Made by a program: the position numbers and the translations under genes. From Bacillota bacterium (GTDB lineage: Bacteria > Bacillota > Clostridia > Christensenellales > UMGS416), in NCBI GenBank assembly GCA_023435705.1, contig JAEYRH010000009.1, forward strand, positions 372,001 through 436,000: a stretch of DNA of 64,000 nt. Direction: 5' to 3'. Shown here piece by piece: positions 51,178 through 58,171 of the stretch. The notes beneath the pieces were generated by a model, which was not told where the DNA came from, made no database searches, and was given only the letters and a program-made list of their open reading frames with translations. Position 1 is the stretch's first letter. Each line of letters begins with the position of its first letter.

Positions 51178-51361
51178 CATCCCCTGTCGAAACTCCCCTG
51201 TCGCCTTCGGCGACATCCACCTCAATGAGGGGGACAAGTTATACCCGATCCAATTGGCATTGACGCGCTTGCCTCCCTCTATATCACCCCTTGTAAGGGG
51301 TGACACCGCCACAGGCGGTGGGGGTCAGTGAGGGAGGTGGCGGCGAAGCCGCCGGAGGGAG
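51178..51361. repeat. Compound MITE-like hairpin repeat between dnaE and a convergent gene
   Basis: It exactly fills the space between two convergent stop codons. The left arm (AAACTCCCCTGTCG, TTCGG-looped hairpin, GAGGGGGACAAG) matches the plan of the repeat at 37926. A spacer of about 30 bases follows, then a right arm beginning CTTGCCTCCCTC and ending TGAGGGAGGTGGCGGCG...CCGGAGGGAGT. The right arm is split by a second hairpin unit (about 51282-51330, CACCCCTTGTAAGGGGTG and CCGCCACAGGCGG), apparently a nested insertion. Confidence 0.75.
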
Positions 51362-52054
51362 TCAATTCTCATGATACCCCATGATGACTTCTCCGGTATC
51401 TTTTGTAATGGCAAACACGCCGCAGCCGCCAAGCCAGTCATCCGGTAACTCATCGTATACAATCCAGACATTTGCAGTATCGTTGAACCCGACGATATAG
51501 TCTCCCGATGGCTCGCCATAGATTTCTTCGTGAACATGTGCAGCCGCTATTGCAGCGTCTTGAGCTCTGTCAATTTGACCGAATTCTTTACCATAATGAA
51601 TCAGATCACGCTTTATCAGCTCTGCGCGGCTTGCCCGATAATCGGTAGTAATGCTGCTGCTGTCTGCGATTCTGTATCGAACTTGGCCGGTTGGGTCTGA
51701 TAGAGTGATTTGTTTCGGGGGAAGCGCCCACCCCACTATGCAACCAAGCACCACCACCGTCCCAATGACATGCAAAGCCACCAGCAGCTTCTTTCGATCC
51801 TTCCCGGAGAGCACCGCCCCCGTGACAAACAGCGACACCATCCCAACCAGCCCCACAATGCCCGCGACCTGCCGCGCCACCGGCAGTGATGCAAACCCCG
51901 ATCCGCCAAAAAGCCCGATTACAGCAAGGACAACAAGCCCTACCGCCACCAGTTTGTGCACCGCCGACGGCCCTGCTTTGAGAGGCCTGCCGGACCGGCT
52001 GAGCCAGATGCCTGTTGCGATGCTCAACAAACCCAACGCAATGATCCACCACAT
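51362..52054 (-). CDS. Membrane protein with NTF2-like/YbbC-type C-terminal domain
   Basis: A 230-residue protein. Four hydrophobic helices (residues about 1-18, 32-50, 62-82, 90-110) are followed by an extracytoplasmic domain (about 115-230). Its end, DAAIAAAHVHEEIYGEP, WIVYDELPDDWLGGCGVFAITKDTGEVIMGYHEN, resembles the NTF2-fold immunity/YbbC family, in which a peptide-like strand pair precedes a Gly-rich turn. The function is not known. The stop codon abuts a hairpin repeat. Confidence 0.6.
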   Translation of the reverse strand: MWWIIALGLLSIATGIWLSRSGRPLKAGPSAVHKLVAVGLVVLAVIGLFGGSGFASLPVARQVAGIVGLVGMVSLFVTGAVLSGKDRKKLLVALHVIGTVVVLGCIVGWALPPKQITLSDPTGQVRYRIADSSSITTDYRASRAELIKRDLIHYGKEFGQIDRAQDAAIAAAHVHEEIYGEPSGDYIVGFNDTANVWIVYDELPDDWLGGCGVFAITKDTGEVIMGYHEN

Positions 52055-52182
52055 GGCGCTCGCCTCCGCAAAGCCAATATCTCTTTCGTCATGATTATAT
52101 CATATGATCAGCACATGCATATCACTGCTTTCATAGAGTGAATGGTGTTTTTGGCGTGCTTTTGATTCCTCCTGCCTTTTGG

Positions 52183-52188
52183 TATACT
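52183..52188 (+). promoter_or_regulatory. -10 box directly upstream of the L,D-transpeptidase gene
   Basis: TATACT begins 13 bases before ATG 52196, so the start of transcription would fall on or next to the start codon. TTGATT at 52162-52167 is the nearest -35-like hexamer (15-base spacer). Confidence 0.45.
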
Positions 52189-52195
52189 TTAGGAT

Positions 52196-53299
52196 ATGAA
52201 GCACATCCTGCCCATCCTGGGCTCCCTGAAACAGCACCTGGCCCACTTTGCGAAAAGAGCAGTGGGCCTTTTTGGCAGGCTGTTTTCCTCTGCCGCCGTG
52301 CGAGCCAGTGCTCCTGCCGTGCTGAAAGGTGCGCTCCTGCTGCTCCTGCTGGTGTTTGTGCCCGTGTATGGCTCCGGTCTTCTGCCGGCCTTTGAGGATA
52401 CTGCGATTGCGAGCCCAACTGCAGCCATCACGCATCAGCCCGGCACCGCAACCCCGATTCGGTCTGTTGCGGCAACCCCAACAGCCAAGCCGGATGTCAC
52501 CACCCTTGCTCCTGTGGCAACACTGTTTTTGTCTCCTGCTCCCAGTCCGTCATTGTTGCCGGCCACTCCTGTTCCCACCAAGAAGACGGCAGCGCCGCAC
52601 ACAATCACCAAAAAGCCCGCCGCCACGCCCGCCCCGTCCAAATCCATCGCGGTGCTGCGCGTATATAAGGGCTCGCAGACCGTCGTGGCCATCCGCATGG
52701 AGGGCGGCAAGGAAACCGCAGCGAGGGTGATGATCTGCTCCACTGGCCGCACTTCCGGCCTCACGCCCAATGGCACATTCAAGATCTACGCCAAGTATGC
52801 GTATCGCCAGCTTCAAGGTGCTATGGGGCAATATTGCTCGCGCTTCAACGGCGGCATTTTGTTTCACAGTGTGCCGATTGACAACGGAGCCAAGAAAATG
52901 TCTGTGGGCAAGAGCCGCATGAAAATCAGCAACTACAACAAGCTGGGCTCAATGGATTCTGACGGGTGCGTGCGCCTGCTGGTGCGCGACGCGCTGTGGA
53001 TTTATAACAATTGCCCCAAAGGCACCAGGGTGGAGGTTGTCAGCGGCAGCAGCCCATTTGGCACCGGCAGCAAACCGGCACTCAAGTCTGGGCCGCCTTA
53101 TACCAGTGTGGATGGTCAGTATGGCTGGGATCCCACCGATCCTGACTCCAAAAACCCGTATCGCAACACCGCTTCCACGCCAAAGCCATCTCCAGCCGCC
53201 ACACCTGCGGCATCTGATCCGCCGTCTATGCAGCCCACAACGGAGCCTCATTCGCCCGTTCCATCGTCTGCAACGCCGGCAACGGATAATCTGGGATAA
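52196..53299 (+). CDS. L,D-transpeptidase (YkuD domain)
   Basis: A 367-residue protein. A membrane anchor near residues 40-63 is followed by a long Pro/Thr/Ala-rich extracytoplasmic linker (about 65-150) and a YkuD domain (about 155-285). LTPNGTFKIYAKY and GILFHSVP supply the conserved His. The active-site segment is GSMDSDGCVRL (about residues 259-269), with Asp where most family members have the His of SHGC. The C-terminal tail is again Pro/Thr-rich. It should form 3-3 peptidoglycan cross-links or attach proteins. The start may be leaderless. Confidence 0.82.
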   Translation: MKHILPILGSLKQHLAHFAKRAVGLFGRLFSSAAVRASAPAVLKGALLLLLLVFVPVYGSGLLPAFEDTAIASPTAAITHQPGTATPIRSVAATPTAKPDVTTLAPVATLFLSPAPSPSLLPATPVPTKKTAAPHTITKKPAATPAPSKSIAVLRVYKGSQTVVAIRMEGGKETAARVMICSTGRTSGLTPNGTFKIYAKYAYRQLQGAMGQYCSRFNGGILFHSVPIDNGAKKMSVGKSRMKISNYNKLGSMDSDGCVRLLVRDALWIYNNCPKGTRVEVVSGSSPFGTGSKPALKSGPPYTSVDGQYGWDPTDPDSKNPYRNTASTPKPSPAATPAASDPPSMQPTTEPHSPVPSSATPATDNLG

Positions 53300-53356
53300 A
53301 CAGTTCTCGTTATCGGAAGGCGCCATTCAAATTATTGATGAAATCAGTTGAAATCA

Positions 53357-53365
53357 TGATATAAT
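53357..53365 (+). promoter_or_regulatory. Extended -10 promoter of the YbaK gene
   Basis: TG-A-TATAAT (53357-53365), with a TTGATG 19 bases upstream as a weak -35. Confidence 0.5.
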
Positions 53366-53401
53366 AAGAAAAATACCACTTCAGAAGGAGTCAAAAGACC
53401 A

Positions 53402-53881
53402 ATGTCTGACCCTCTCCCGCGATCAGCACAGCGCGTGCAGTCCATTCTGGATGAACACAACCTTGCCCTGCAGGTCGTGGAATTTGATGAATCCACCCGC
53501 ACAGCCCAGGAAGCAGCCGAGGCCATCGGCTGCGAGGTCGCCCAGATCGCCAAATCTTTAATCTTCCGCACGAAGCGCACAGACAAGCCGGTGCTGGTGA
53601 TTGCCAGCGGCGCCAACCGCGTGAATGAAAAGGCGTTGCGCGACCACATCGGTGAAAAAATCGAAAAGGCTGACGCCGATTACGCCCAGGAGCACACCGG
53701 CTACGCCATCGGTGGCATCCCGCCGGTGGGGCATGTGGAAGCAATCGAGACATTCATTGATGAGGACTTGCTCACCCATGAGTGCATCTGGGCCGCAGCC
53801 GGCACACCCAATACGGTGTTCAGGCTCACGCCGCAGGCGTTGGTGGAGATCACGGGCGGAGAGATCGTGTCTGTGAAATAG
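53402..53881 (+). CDS. YbaK/ProX-type aminoacyl-tRNA deacylase
   Basis: A 159-residue protein of the YbaK/EbsC fold, which hydrolyses mischarged tRNA in trans. TAQEAAEAIGCEVAQIAKSLIFR contains the conserved Lys, VLVIASGANRVNEKAL and GGIPPVGH the substrate loop, and WAAAGTPNTVFRLTPQAL the C-terminal block. The length matches stand-alone deacylases. The target amino acid is not predictable. It ends at a strong terminator. Confidence 0.88.
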   Translation: MSDPLPRSAQRVQSILDEHNLALQVVEFDESTRTAQEAAEAIGCEVAQIAKSLIFRTKRTDKPVLVIASGANRVNEKALRDHIGEKIEKADADYAQEHTGYAIGGIPPVGHVEAIETFIDEDLLTHECIWAAAGTPNTVFRLTPQALVEITGGEIVSVK

Positions 53882-53901
53882 CAATATAATGACTTAACAG
53901 G

Positions 53902-53936
53902 AAACCCGCCCATCGCAGCCGCGAGGGCGGGTTTTA
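53902..53936 (+). terminator. Terminator of the YbaK gene
   Basis: AAACCCGCCC/GGGCGGGTTT stem with TTTTA downstream. Confidence 0.85.
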
Positions 53937-53950
53937 TCCTGGAAACGTGG

Positions 53951-54175
53951 TTATCTGATTGAGTTCGCACCGGGTGAGCCATTGCTCGCGGGGGCGGTAA
54001 CGGTTGGGCCCGCCGTCGTCATTGTATAGGCCGGGGAGGGGGAGACACCTGGAAGTGTAGGCATTACAGACTGCACTGCCGACACGCCGGGCACTTTTTC
54101 CACAGCCCTGCATCCAACCATGAGAGCCACCAGAAGCATTGAGACGATTGCAACAATGAATACTGTCTTCTTCAT
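53951..54175 (-). CDS. Small lipoprotein
   Basis: A 74-residue precursor. The signal peptide MKKTVFIVAIVSMLLVALMVGC ends in a lipobox with the modified Cys at position 22. About 52 mature residues rich in Pro, Ser, Thr and Ala follow, with no recognisable domain. ATG 54175 has AAGGTGATC. It is the last of three consecutive lipoprotein genes on this strand. The function is unknown. Confidence 0.7.
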   Translation of the reverse strand: MKKTVFIVAIVSMLLVALMVGCRAVEKVPGVSAVQSVMPTLPGVSPSPAYTMTTAGPTVTAPASNGSPGANSIR

Positions 54176-54259
54176 CCGATCACCTTTCCTATCCGTTTCA
54201 CCGATAGCTTGCTCCAACTTTGGGCATGCCATGTGCCCAATCGCTGGCAGAGCTGGGTT

Positions 54260-54508
54260 TCATGGCATTGTGGTGGCTCCTTCTGCCGTTGCGGCTTCTG
54301 GAAGCCTTGTAACTGCGCCTGCTGTGTCCTGACTGGCGGTTTTATCGGGTGCCACAGTGGCGTAACCTGGGTTTCTGTTGCCGGCTGGCGAACCTGCCGT
54401 GGCATATGGTGACCCGAGCGGCTGCACCGGCACGTTATTTCGCATGTTGCATCCGGCCAATATCAGCATTGTCAGCACCATTGCCAGGATGACACAAGTC
54501 CTTTTCAT
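54260..54508 (-). CDS. Small lipoprotein
   Basis: An 82-residue precursor with signal MKRTCVILAMVLTMLILAGC and lipobox Cys at position 20, then about 62 disordered residues (Gly, Pro, Ala, Thr). It is similar in plan, not clearly in sequence, to the neighbour at 53951. ATG 54508 has TGGAGGAAAACAC. It is separated from the larger lipoprotein gene upstream by 14 bases, so the genes are co-transcribed. Confidence 0.7.
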   Translation of the reverse strand: MKRTCVILAMVLTMLILAGCNMRNNVPVQPLGSPYATAGSPAGNRNPGYATVAPDKTASQDTAGAVTRLPEAATAEGATTMP

Positions 54509-54522
54509 GTGTTTTCCTCCAT

Positions 54523-55197
54523 TCATCGCCAATAGAATGTATCGGGGATTTGTTTCCAAATATTCTCATTGTCAGCACCAACCGGTGCCCAGAGCGTAAG
54601 CACAGCCAATAAGCCGTTGTGACCGAAGTAGTAGCGGTGATTGATCTGGCGGTGCTGTTTGCCTTTGACAGGTTCGGAATTGCTCTCATACTCCACATAA
54701 ACCGCCTGACCGCCCTTGGTTTCGGCCATTGTTACGATTTTGATGTCCACAGCCCGGCCTGTACGCACAAGGCCGGCCACCTGCACACCCTTCACGGTAT
54801 CGATTGAGAACGGCTCGGCTGACTGAATGATTTCTACAAGCATGCCGCTCATGTTATGAGTAAACCTTAGGCTGGCACCCCGCTCTTCCTTCTTCCAGGT
54901 GTCCGGCGCCTGGATGTCATACTTGCCTTCGGCAGAAGTATGGTTGGTAAATGTCTGTGTTTCCGGTAGAGTTCCGGTTTCCGCCTTGAGCGTTGGCGCC
55001 GGTGCCTCGGAGTGTTCCGGCTGAACCAGCAGATAGTTCTCCCCGCTTGCTGTGGCCTTGACTCCGGCGGATTGCGTGCTGGTGCTCTCGACTGTGGGAA
55101 GGGCGGCTTTTGGTAATGGAGTGTTGGCTGGCTGCCGGCAGCCAAATAGTATCAGTGGTGCCAGCAATGCCGCAAAAACCCGAATCAATGGCTTCAT
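54523..55197 (-). CDS. Lipoprotein with PsbP/DUF1795-like fold
   Basis: A 224-residue lipoprotein. The signal MKPLIRVFAALLAPLILFGC ends at Cys20, a Ser/Thr/Pro linker follows, and the C-terminal domain covers about 95-224. Its pattern (GKYDIQAPDTWKKEERGASLRFTH, FSIDTVKGVQVAGLV, GQAVYVEYES, NHRYYFGHNGLLAVLTLWAP, IWKQIPDTFYW) fits the PsbP/DUF1795 type of beta-sheet domain. ATG 55197 has CCGGAGGTG. It leads a three-lipoprotein operon. Confidence 0.65.
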   Translation of the reverse strand: MKPLIRVFAALLAPLILFGCRQPANTPLPKAALPTVESTSTQSAGVKATASGENYLLVQPEHSEAPAPTLKAETGTLPETQTFTNHTSAEGKYDIQAPDTWKKEERGASLRFTHNMSGMLVEIIQSAEPFSIDTVKGVQVAGLVRTGRAVDIKIVTMAETKGGQAVYVEYESNSEPVKGKQHRQINHRYYFGHNGLLAVLTLWAPVGADNENIWKQIPDTFYWR

Positions 55198-55337
55198 ATC
55201 ACACCTCCGGTGAATGGCCGAATTAGTTTCTCCCAAAACAAACAATTGATGTGTTTGTAAAAAAACAGACGGCCAACCGTGCTGCCGTCTGCTGTTGCCA
55301 CTTTTACTTATTGGCTGTATGGTATGTGACGATTTTT

Positions 55338-55880
55338 TTATGCTTCTTTGCCCGCCAGGCCGTTTCTCAGGCGAACCAGCCAATCCAGTTCTGTCTGCAG
55401 CGTCATCAAGCGATGCGTGCCAATCATGCCCCACAGGTATTCCGCTCGTCGGTCGCGCGTTGCAATGGCGCTGCCGCGGTTTAGCTGCTCGCGGGCCATC
55501 TTGAGTTCGATCTCCACCGCCTGCTGGTATTGGTCCAGCATCACGGTGAGCTCAGTGCCATTCAGGCACTCAGCCCAGGCAATGTGCATCATAAAATCGT
55601 TTGTGTGAGGTGGCGCGCCGCCGGGCTCCAAGACGGCCAGCTTCAGTTGCGCTTTTCCGGCATCGGTCGCTGAGTAGCGCTTTTGGGCCGGTAGCTTTTC
55701 CTGTTGAATGGTCTCCTTGCGCACCAGTCCCTTTTTCTCCAGTGCCATAAGCGTTGTATAGATCTGGTTGTTGTTGCCTGACCACGGCAGAAAGTCCAGC
55801 TTTGCAAAAAGCGCCTTCAGTTCATAGCCGGTCATTTCATTCCAAGCCAGGAAGCCAAGAATCGCGTTTTCCAGTTCCAT
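55338..55880 (-). CDS. PadR-family transcriptional regulator
   Basis: A 180-residue regulator. The N-terminal winged helix (residues 1-75; ILGFLAWNEMTGYELKALF, NNNQIYTTLMALEKKGLVRKE) and the C-terminal coiled-coil dimerisation region (about 95-178; the Vir_act_alpha_C type) match PadR subfamily 2. It is transcribed divergently from the SDR gene across a 174-base region with two separate palindromes, so it probably controls itself, and possibly the SDR, in response to a small ligand. Confidence 0.9.
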   Translation of the reverse strand: MELENAILGFLAWNEMTGYELKALFAKLDFLPWSGNNNQIYTTLMALEKKGLVRKETIQQEKLPAQKRYSATDAGKAQLKLAVLEPGGAPPHTNDFMMHIAWAECLNGTELTVMLDQYQQAVEIELKMAREQLNRGSAIATRDRRAEYLWGMIGTHRLMTLQTELDWLVRLRNGLAGKEA

Positions 55881-55899
55881 TGGACGATCATCCCTTCAT

Positions 55900-55939
55900 A
55901 ACCTAGGTTCATCATAACGAGGTTGTCGTATTGTGTCAA
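55900..55939 (-). promoter_or_regulatory. PadR gene promoter with AACCTAGGTT palindrome
   Basis: On the minus strand TTGACA (55934-55939), 17 bases, TATGAT (55911-55916). The perfect palindrome AACCTAGGTT (55900-55909) covers the predicted start of transcription. Confidence 0.7.
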
Positions 55940-55952
55940 TGGCGCATGTGGC

Positions 55953-55991
55953 ACAAAATGGGATTGCATTTTGTTCCACTTGTGATACAGT
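55953..55991 (+). promoter_or_regulatory. SDR gene promoter with inverted-repeat operator candidate
   Basis: TTGCAT (55964-55969), 16 bases, TACAGT (55986-55991) with extended TG. ACAAAATG-N6-CATTTTGT (55953-55974) overlaps the -35 box. Confidence 0.6.
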
Positions 55992-56054
55992 GATGTTGAT
56001 AAAACTTCACAACATCTGAGACTAATTTACTTTGTTGAAAGCAGGAGTGATCCA

Positions 56055-56834
56055 ATGGAAGGCATGCGTAGGTTGGAAGGCAGGCGGGCGCTGGTAACCG
56101 GCGGCGGCCAGGGGTTGGGTGAGGCACTTTGCCTGAGGCTGGCGGCGGAAGGTGCAAAGGTGACCGTGGCAGACATCAACATCGAGACTGCCCGCGCTGT
56201 GGCCCACCAGATTGGCGGCACGGCGGTGGCTTGTGATGTGACCGATTATGAAGCCTGCGAGCGCATGGCTGCCGAGGCGGCTTCAGCGATGGGTGGCATC
56301 GACCTGCTGGTGTGCAACGCGGCGATCCTGTTTTCCGGCGCCATTGAGGAGCTGGACGCAGCCCGTTTCAAAAAGGTGATTGACGTCAATCTATGCGGTT
56401 GCTTCAACACGGTGAAAGCGGCGATTACCCACATCCGCAAAGCGGGTGGCGGCACCATTGTGCAGATCAACAGCAAGTCCGGCAAAAAGGGCTCGTTCAA
56501 AAACTCCGCCTATGCCGCTGGCAAGTTCGGTGGCATCGGCTTGGTGCAGAGCCTGGCGCTGGAGTTTGCCGAGGAGGGCATCCGCGTGAACGCCATCTGC
56601 CCTGGCAACCTGCTGGATTCGCCATTGTGGGTGAATAGCCTGTTCAAACAATACGCAAAAAACCAGGGCATCACGGAGGAACAGGTGCGCCAGAAATACA
56701 TCGACCAGGTGCCGATGAAGCGCGGCTGCACCTATGAGGATGTGGCCAACGTGATGGTGTTCTTATCCAGCGCCGAGTCCAGCTATATGACCGGTCAGGC
56801 TATCAATGTGACTGGCGGGCAGGAGATGCGGTAG
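56055..56834 (+). CDS. srlD: Sorbitol-6-phosphate 2-dehydrogenase-like SDR
   Basis: A 259-residue short-chain dehydrogenase. The NAD site is VTGGGQGLGEALCLRLA (residues 13-29), VCNAAIL is the second motif, and the catalytic Ser/Tyr/Lys lie in INSKSGKKGSFKNSAYAAGKFGG. The segments GIGLVQSLALEFAEEGI, GNLLDSP, VPMKRGCTYEDV and SYMTGQAINVTGGQEM closely follow E. coli SrlD, so sorbitol-6-phosphate to fructose-6-phosphate is the best guess. No PTS genes are adjacent. Its 3' end overlaps the convergent pirin gene by 32 bases. Confidence 0.75.
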   Translation: MEGMRRLEGRRALVTGGGQGLGEALCLRLAAEGAKVTVADINIETARAVAHQIGGTAVACDVTDYEACERMAAEAASAMGGIDLLVCNAAILFSGAIEELDAARFKKVIDVNLCGCFNTVKAAITHIRKAGGGTIVQINSKSGKKGSFKNSAYAAGKFGGIGLVQSLALEFAEEGIRVNAICPGNLLDSPLWVNSLFKQYAKNQGITEEQVRQKYIDQVPMKRGCTYEDVANVMVFLSSAESSYMTGQAINVTGGQEMR

Positions 56835-57672
56835 TGTGCTTGAGGAATGTGCCCTGTTTCAGCTCATCAAACGCCAGCCTTAGTTCATCCATTGTGTTCA
56901 TCACAATGGGCCCGCCCCAGGCCACTGGCTCCCCAAGCGGTGTTCCTGCGAACAGGATGAATCGCATACCATCGGCCCCTGCGGTGACCTCCAATAAGTC
57001 GCCCGCGCCGAGTAATGCTGCCTGGCGACGGCTCACTACTGTTTCTGATAGTCCAACCGCACCGGAGCCTTCCACCGCATAGAGGAACACTTTGTCTTCC
57101 TCTTTCGTAGGCAGCGCCCACCGCCGACCTGCATCAAGCTGCACATCCAGCAGTGTGGCAGGTACATAGTCACCCTGCGTGGCACCGGTGGCTTCTTCAT
57201 ACTGCCCGGCTACCACGGCCACCGCAGCGCCCTCTTGTCGCACCTTTGGAATCCGGTTGGGCGTGAGGTCGCGATATTGGGGCGGCGCCATCTTGTTCTT
57301 TGTGGGAAGGTTGAGCCACAACTGAAGCCCCAGCATCCTTGGTGAGGCTTGTGGCATTTCCTGGTGGATGATGCCGCTGCCTGCCGTCATCCATTGGCAG
57401 CAGCCATCGCGGATCATGCCCTTGTTGCCAAGGCTATCACCGTGCTCGATGGCGCCCTGGATCAGATAGGTGACGGTTTCAATGCCCCTGTGGGGATGCC
57501 ATGGGAAACCCTTGACATAATCATTGGGATCGGTGGAGTCAAACGCGTCCAGCATCAGAAATGGGTCAAAGTCGGCCACATCGTCGTGCCCGATCACGCG
57601 GACTAACCTCACGCCAGCGCCATCGGTCGTGCGGACTCCGGTTACGATCCGCTTTACCGCTCTCGAATCCAT
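56803..57672 (-). CDS. Pirin family protein
   Basis: A 289-residue bicupin. The N-terminal cupin has FPWHPHRGIETVTYLIQGAIEHGDSLGNKG with the His/His/Glu metal ligands and IIHQEMP with the fourth. The C-terminal pirin domain holds FLYAVEGSGAVG and FILFAGTPLGEPVAWGGPIVMNT. Bacterial pirins can act as quercetinases or regulators; the role here is unknown. ATG 57672 has AAGGAGGTATG. Confidence 0.9.
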   Translation of the reverse strand: MDSRAVKRIVTGVRTTDGAGVRLVRVIGHDDVADFDPFLMLDAFDSTDPNDYVKGFPWHPHRGIETVTYLIQGAIEHGDSLGNKGMIRDGCCQWMTAGSGIIHQEMPQASPRMLGLQLWLNLPTKNKMAPPQYRDLTPNRIPKVRQEGAAVAVVAGQYEEATGATQGDYVPATLLDVQLDAGRRWALPTKEEDKVFLYAVEGSGAVGLSETVVSRRQAALLGAGDLLEVTAGADGMRFILFAGTPLGEPVAWGGPIVMNTMDELRLAFDELKQGTFLKHTTASPARQSH

Positions 57673-57784
57673 TTCATACCTCCTTGTAAACCCTGCCAAC
57701 GATCTTTCTGATGCTTTTCAGTATAGCACTTATTTAGCATCGGTTCATCATTTTGAACTCACTTGGCCTTTATAAACCTTTTGG

Positions 57785-57813
57785 TTGACACCTATGCACT
57801 GCCTGCATATAAT
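57785..57813 (+). promoter_or_regulatory. Consensus sigma-A promoter of the T-box-leuS unit
   Basis: TTGACA (57785-57790), exactly 17 bases, TATAAT (57808-57813). Confidence 0.85.
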
Positions 57814-57819
57814 ATCCTT

Positions 57820-58115
57820 AACTCAAATACTCAAATATCCAAGCGATGATGGGGAGCCAGGGGCAAGCAATCCCGCCCAGAGAGCCGCCGGTCGGTGCGA
57901 GGCGGCAGGGAAGCAGCCACTTCTCTCACCCCAGAGCTTCCAACCGAAGGCGCTTGCCGCCGTGTAGGCCTGGACGGAGACCCACCGATAAATGGGTAGG
58001 ATATCTGCACACCTAAGGTGTGCATCAAATCCGAAAGAGATGGAGGCGATGCCTCCAATCAGAGTGGTACCGCGAACGGCCCTTCGCCTCTGTGAGGTGG
58101 AGGGCTTTTATTTTG
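57820..58115 (+). promoter_or_regulatory. T-box leader of leuS
   Basis: The conserved T-box AGAGTGGTACCGCG is at 58061-58074; its TGGT pairs with the ACCA end of uncharged tRNA-Leu. Stem I closes with CAAGCG (from 57839) and CGCTTG (near 57951). A CTC followed by ACC at 57926-57928 is the candidate leucine specifier. The terminator stem (58079-58090 with 58094-58105) ends in TTTTATTTT. Read-through occurs when charged tRNA-Leu is scarce. Confidence 0.9.
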
Positions 58116-58171
58116 CTTCTTGGTAGGGGCGGGGTTTCATACCTGCCCAAGAATAGGTTCTGGGAGGGTTC

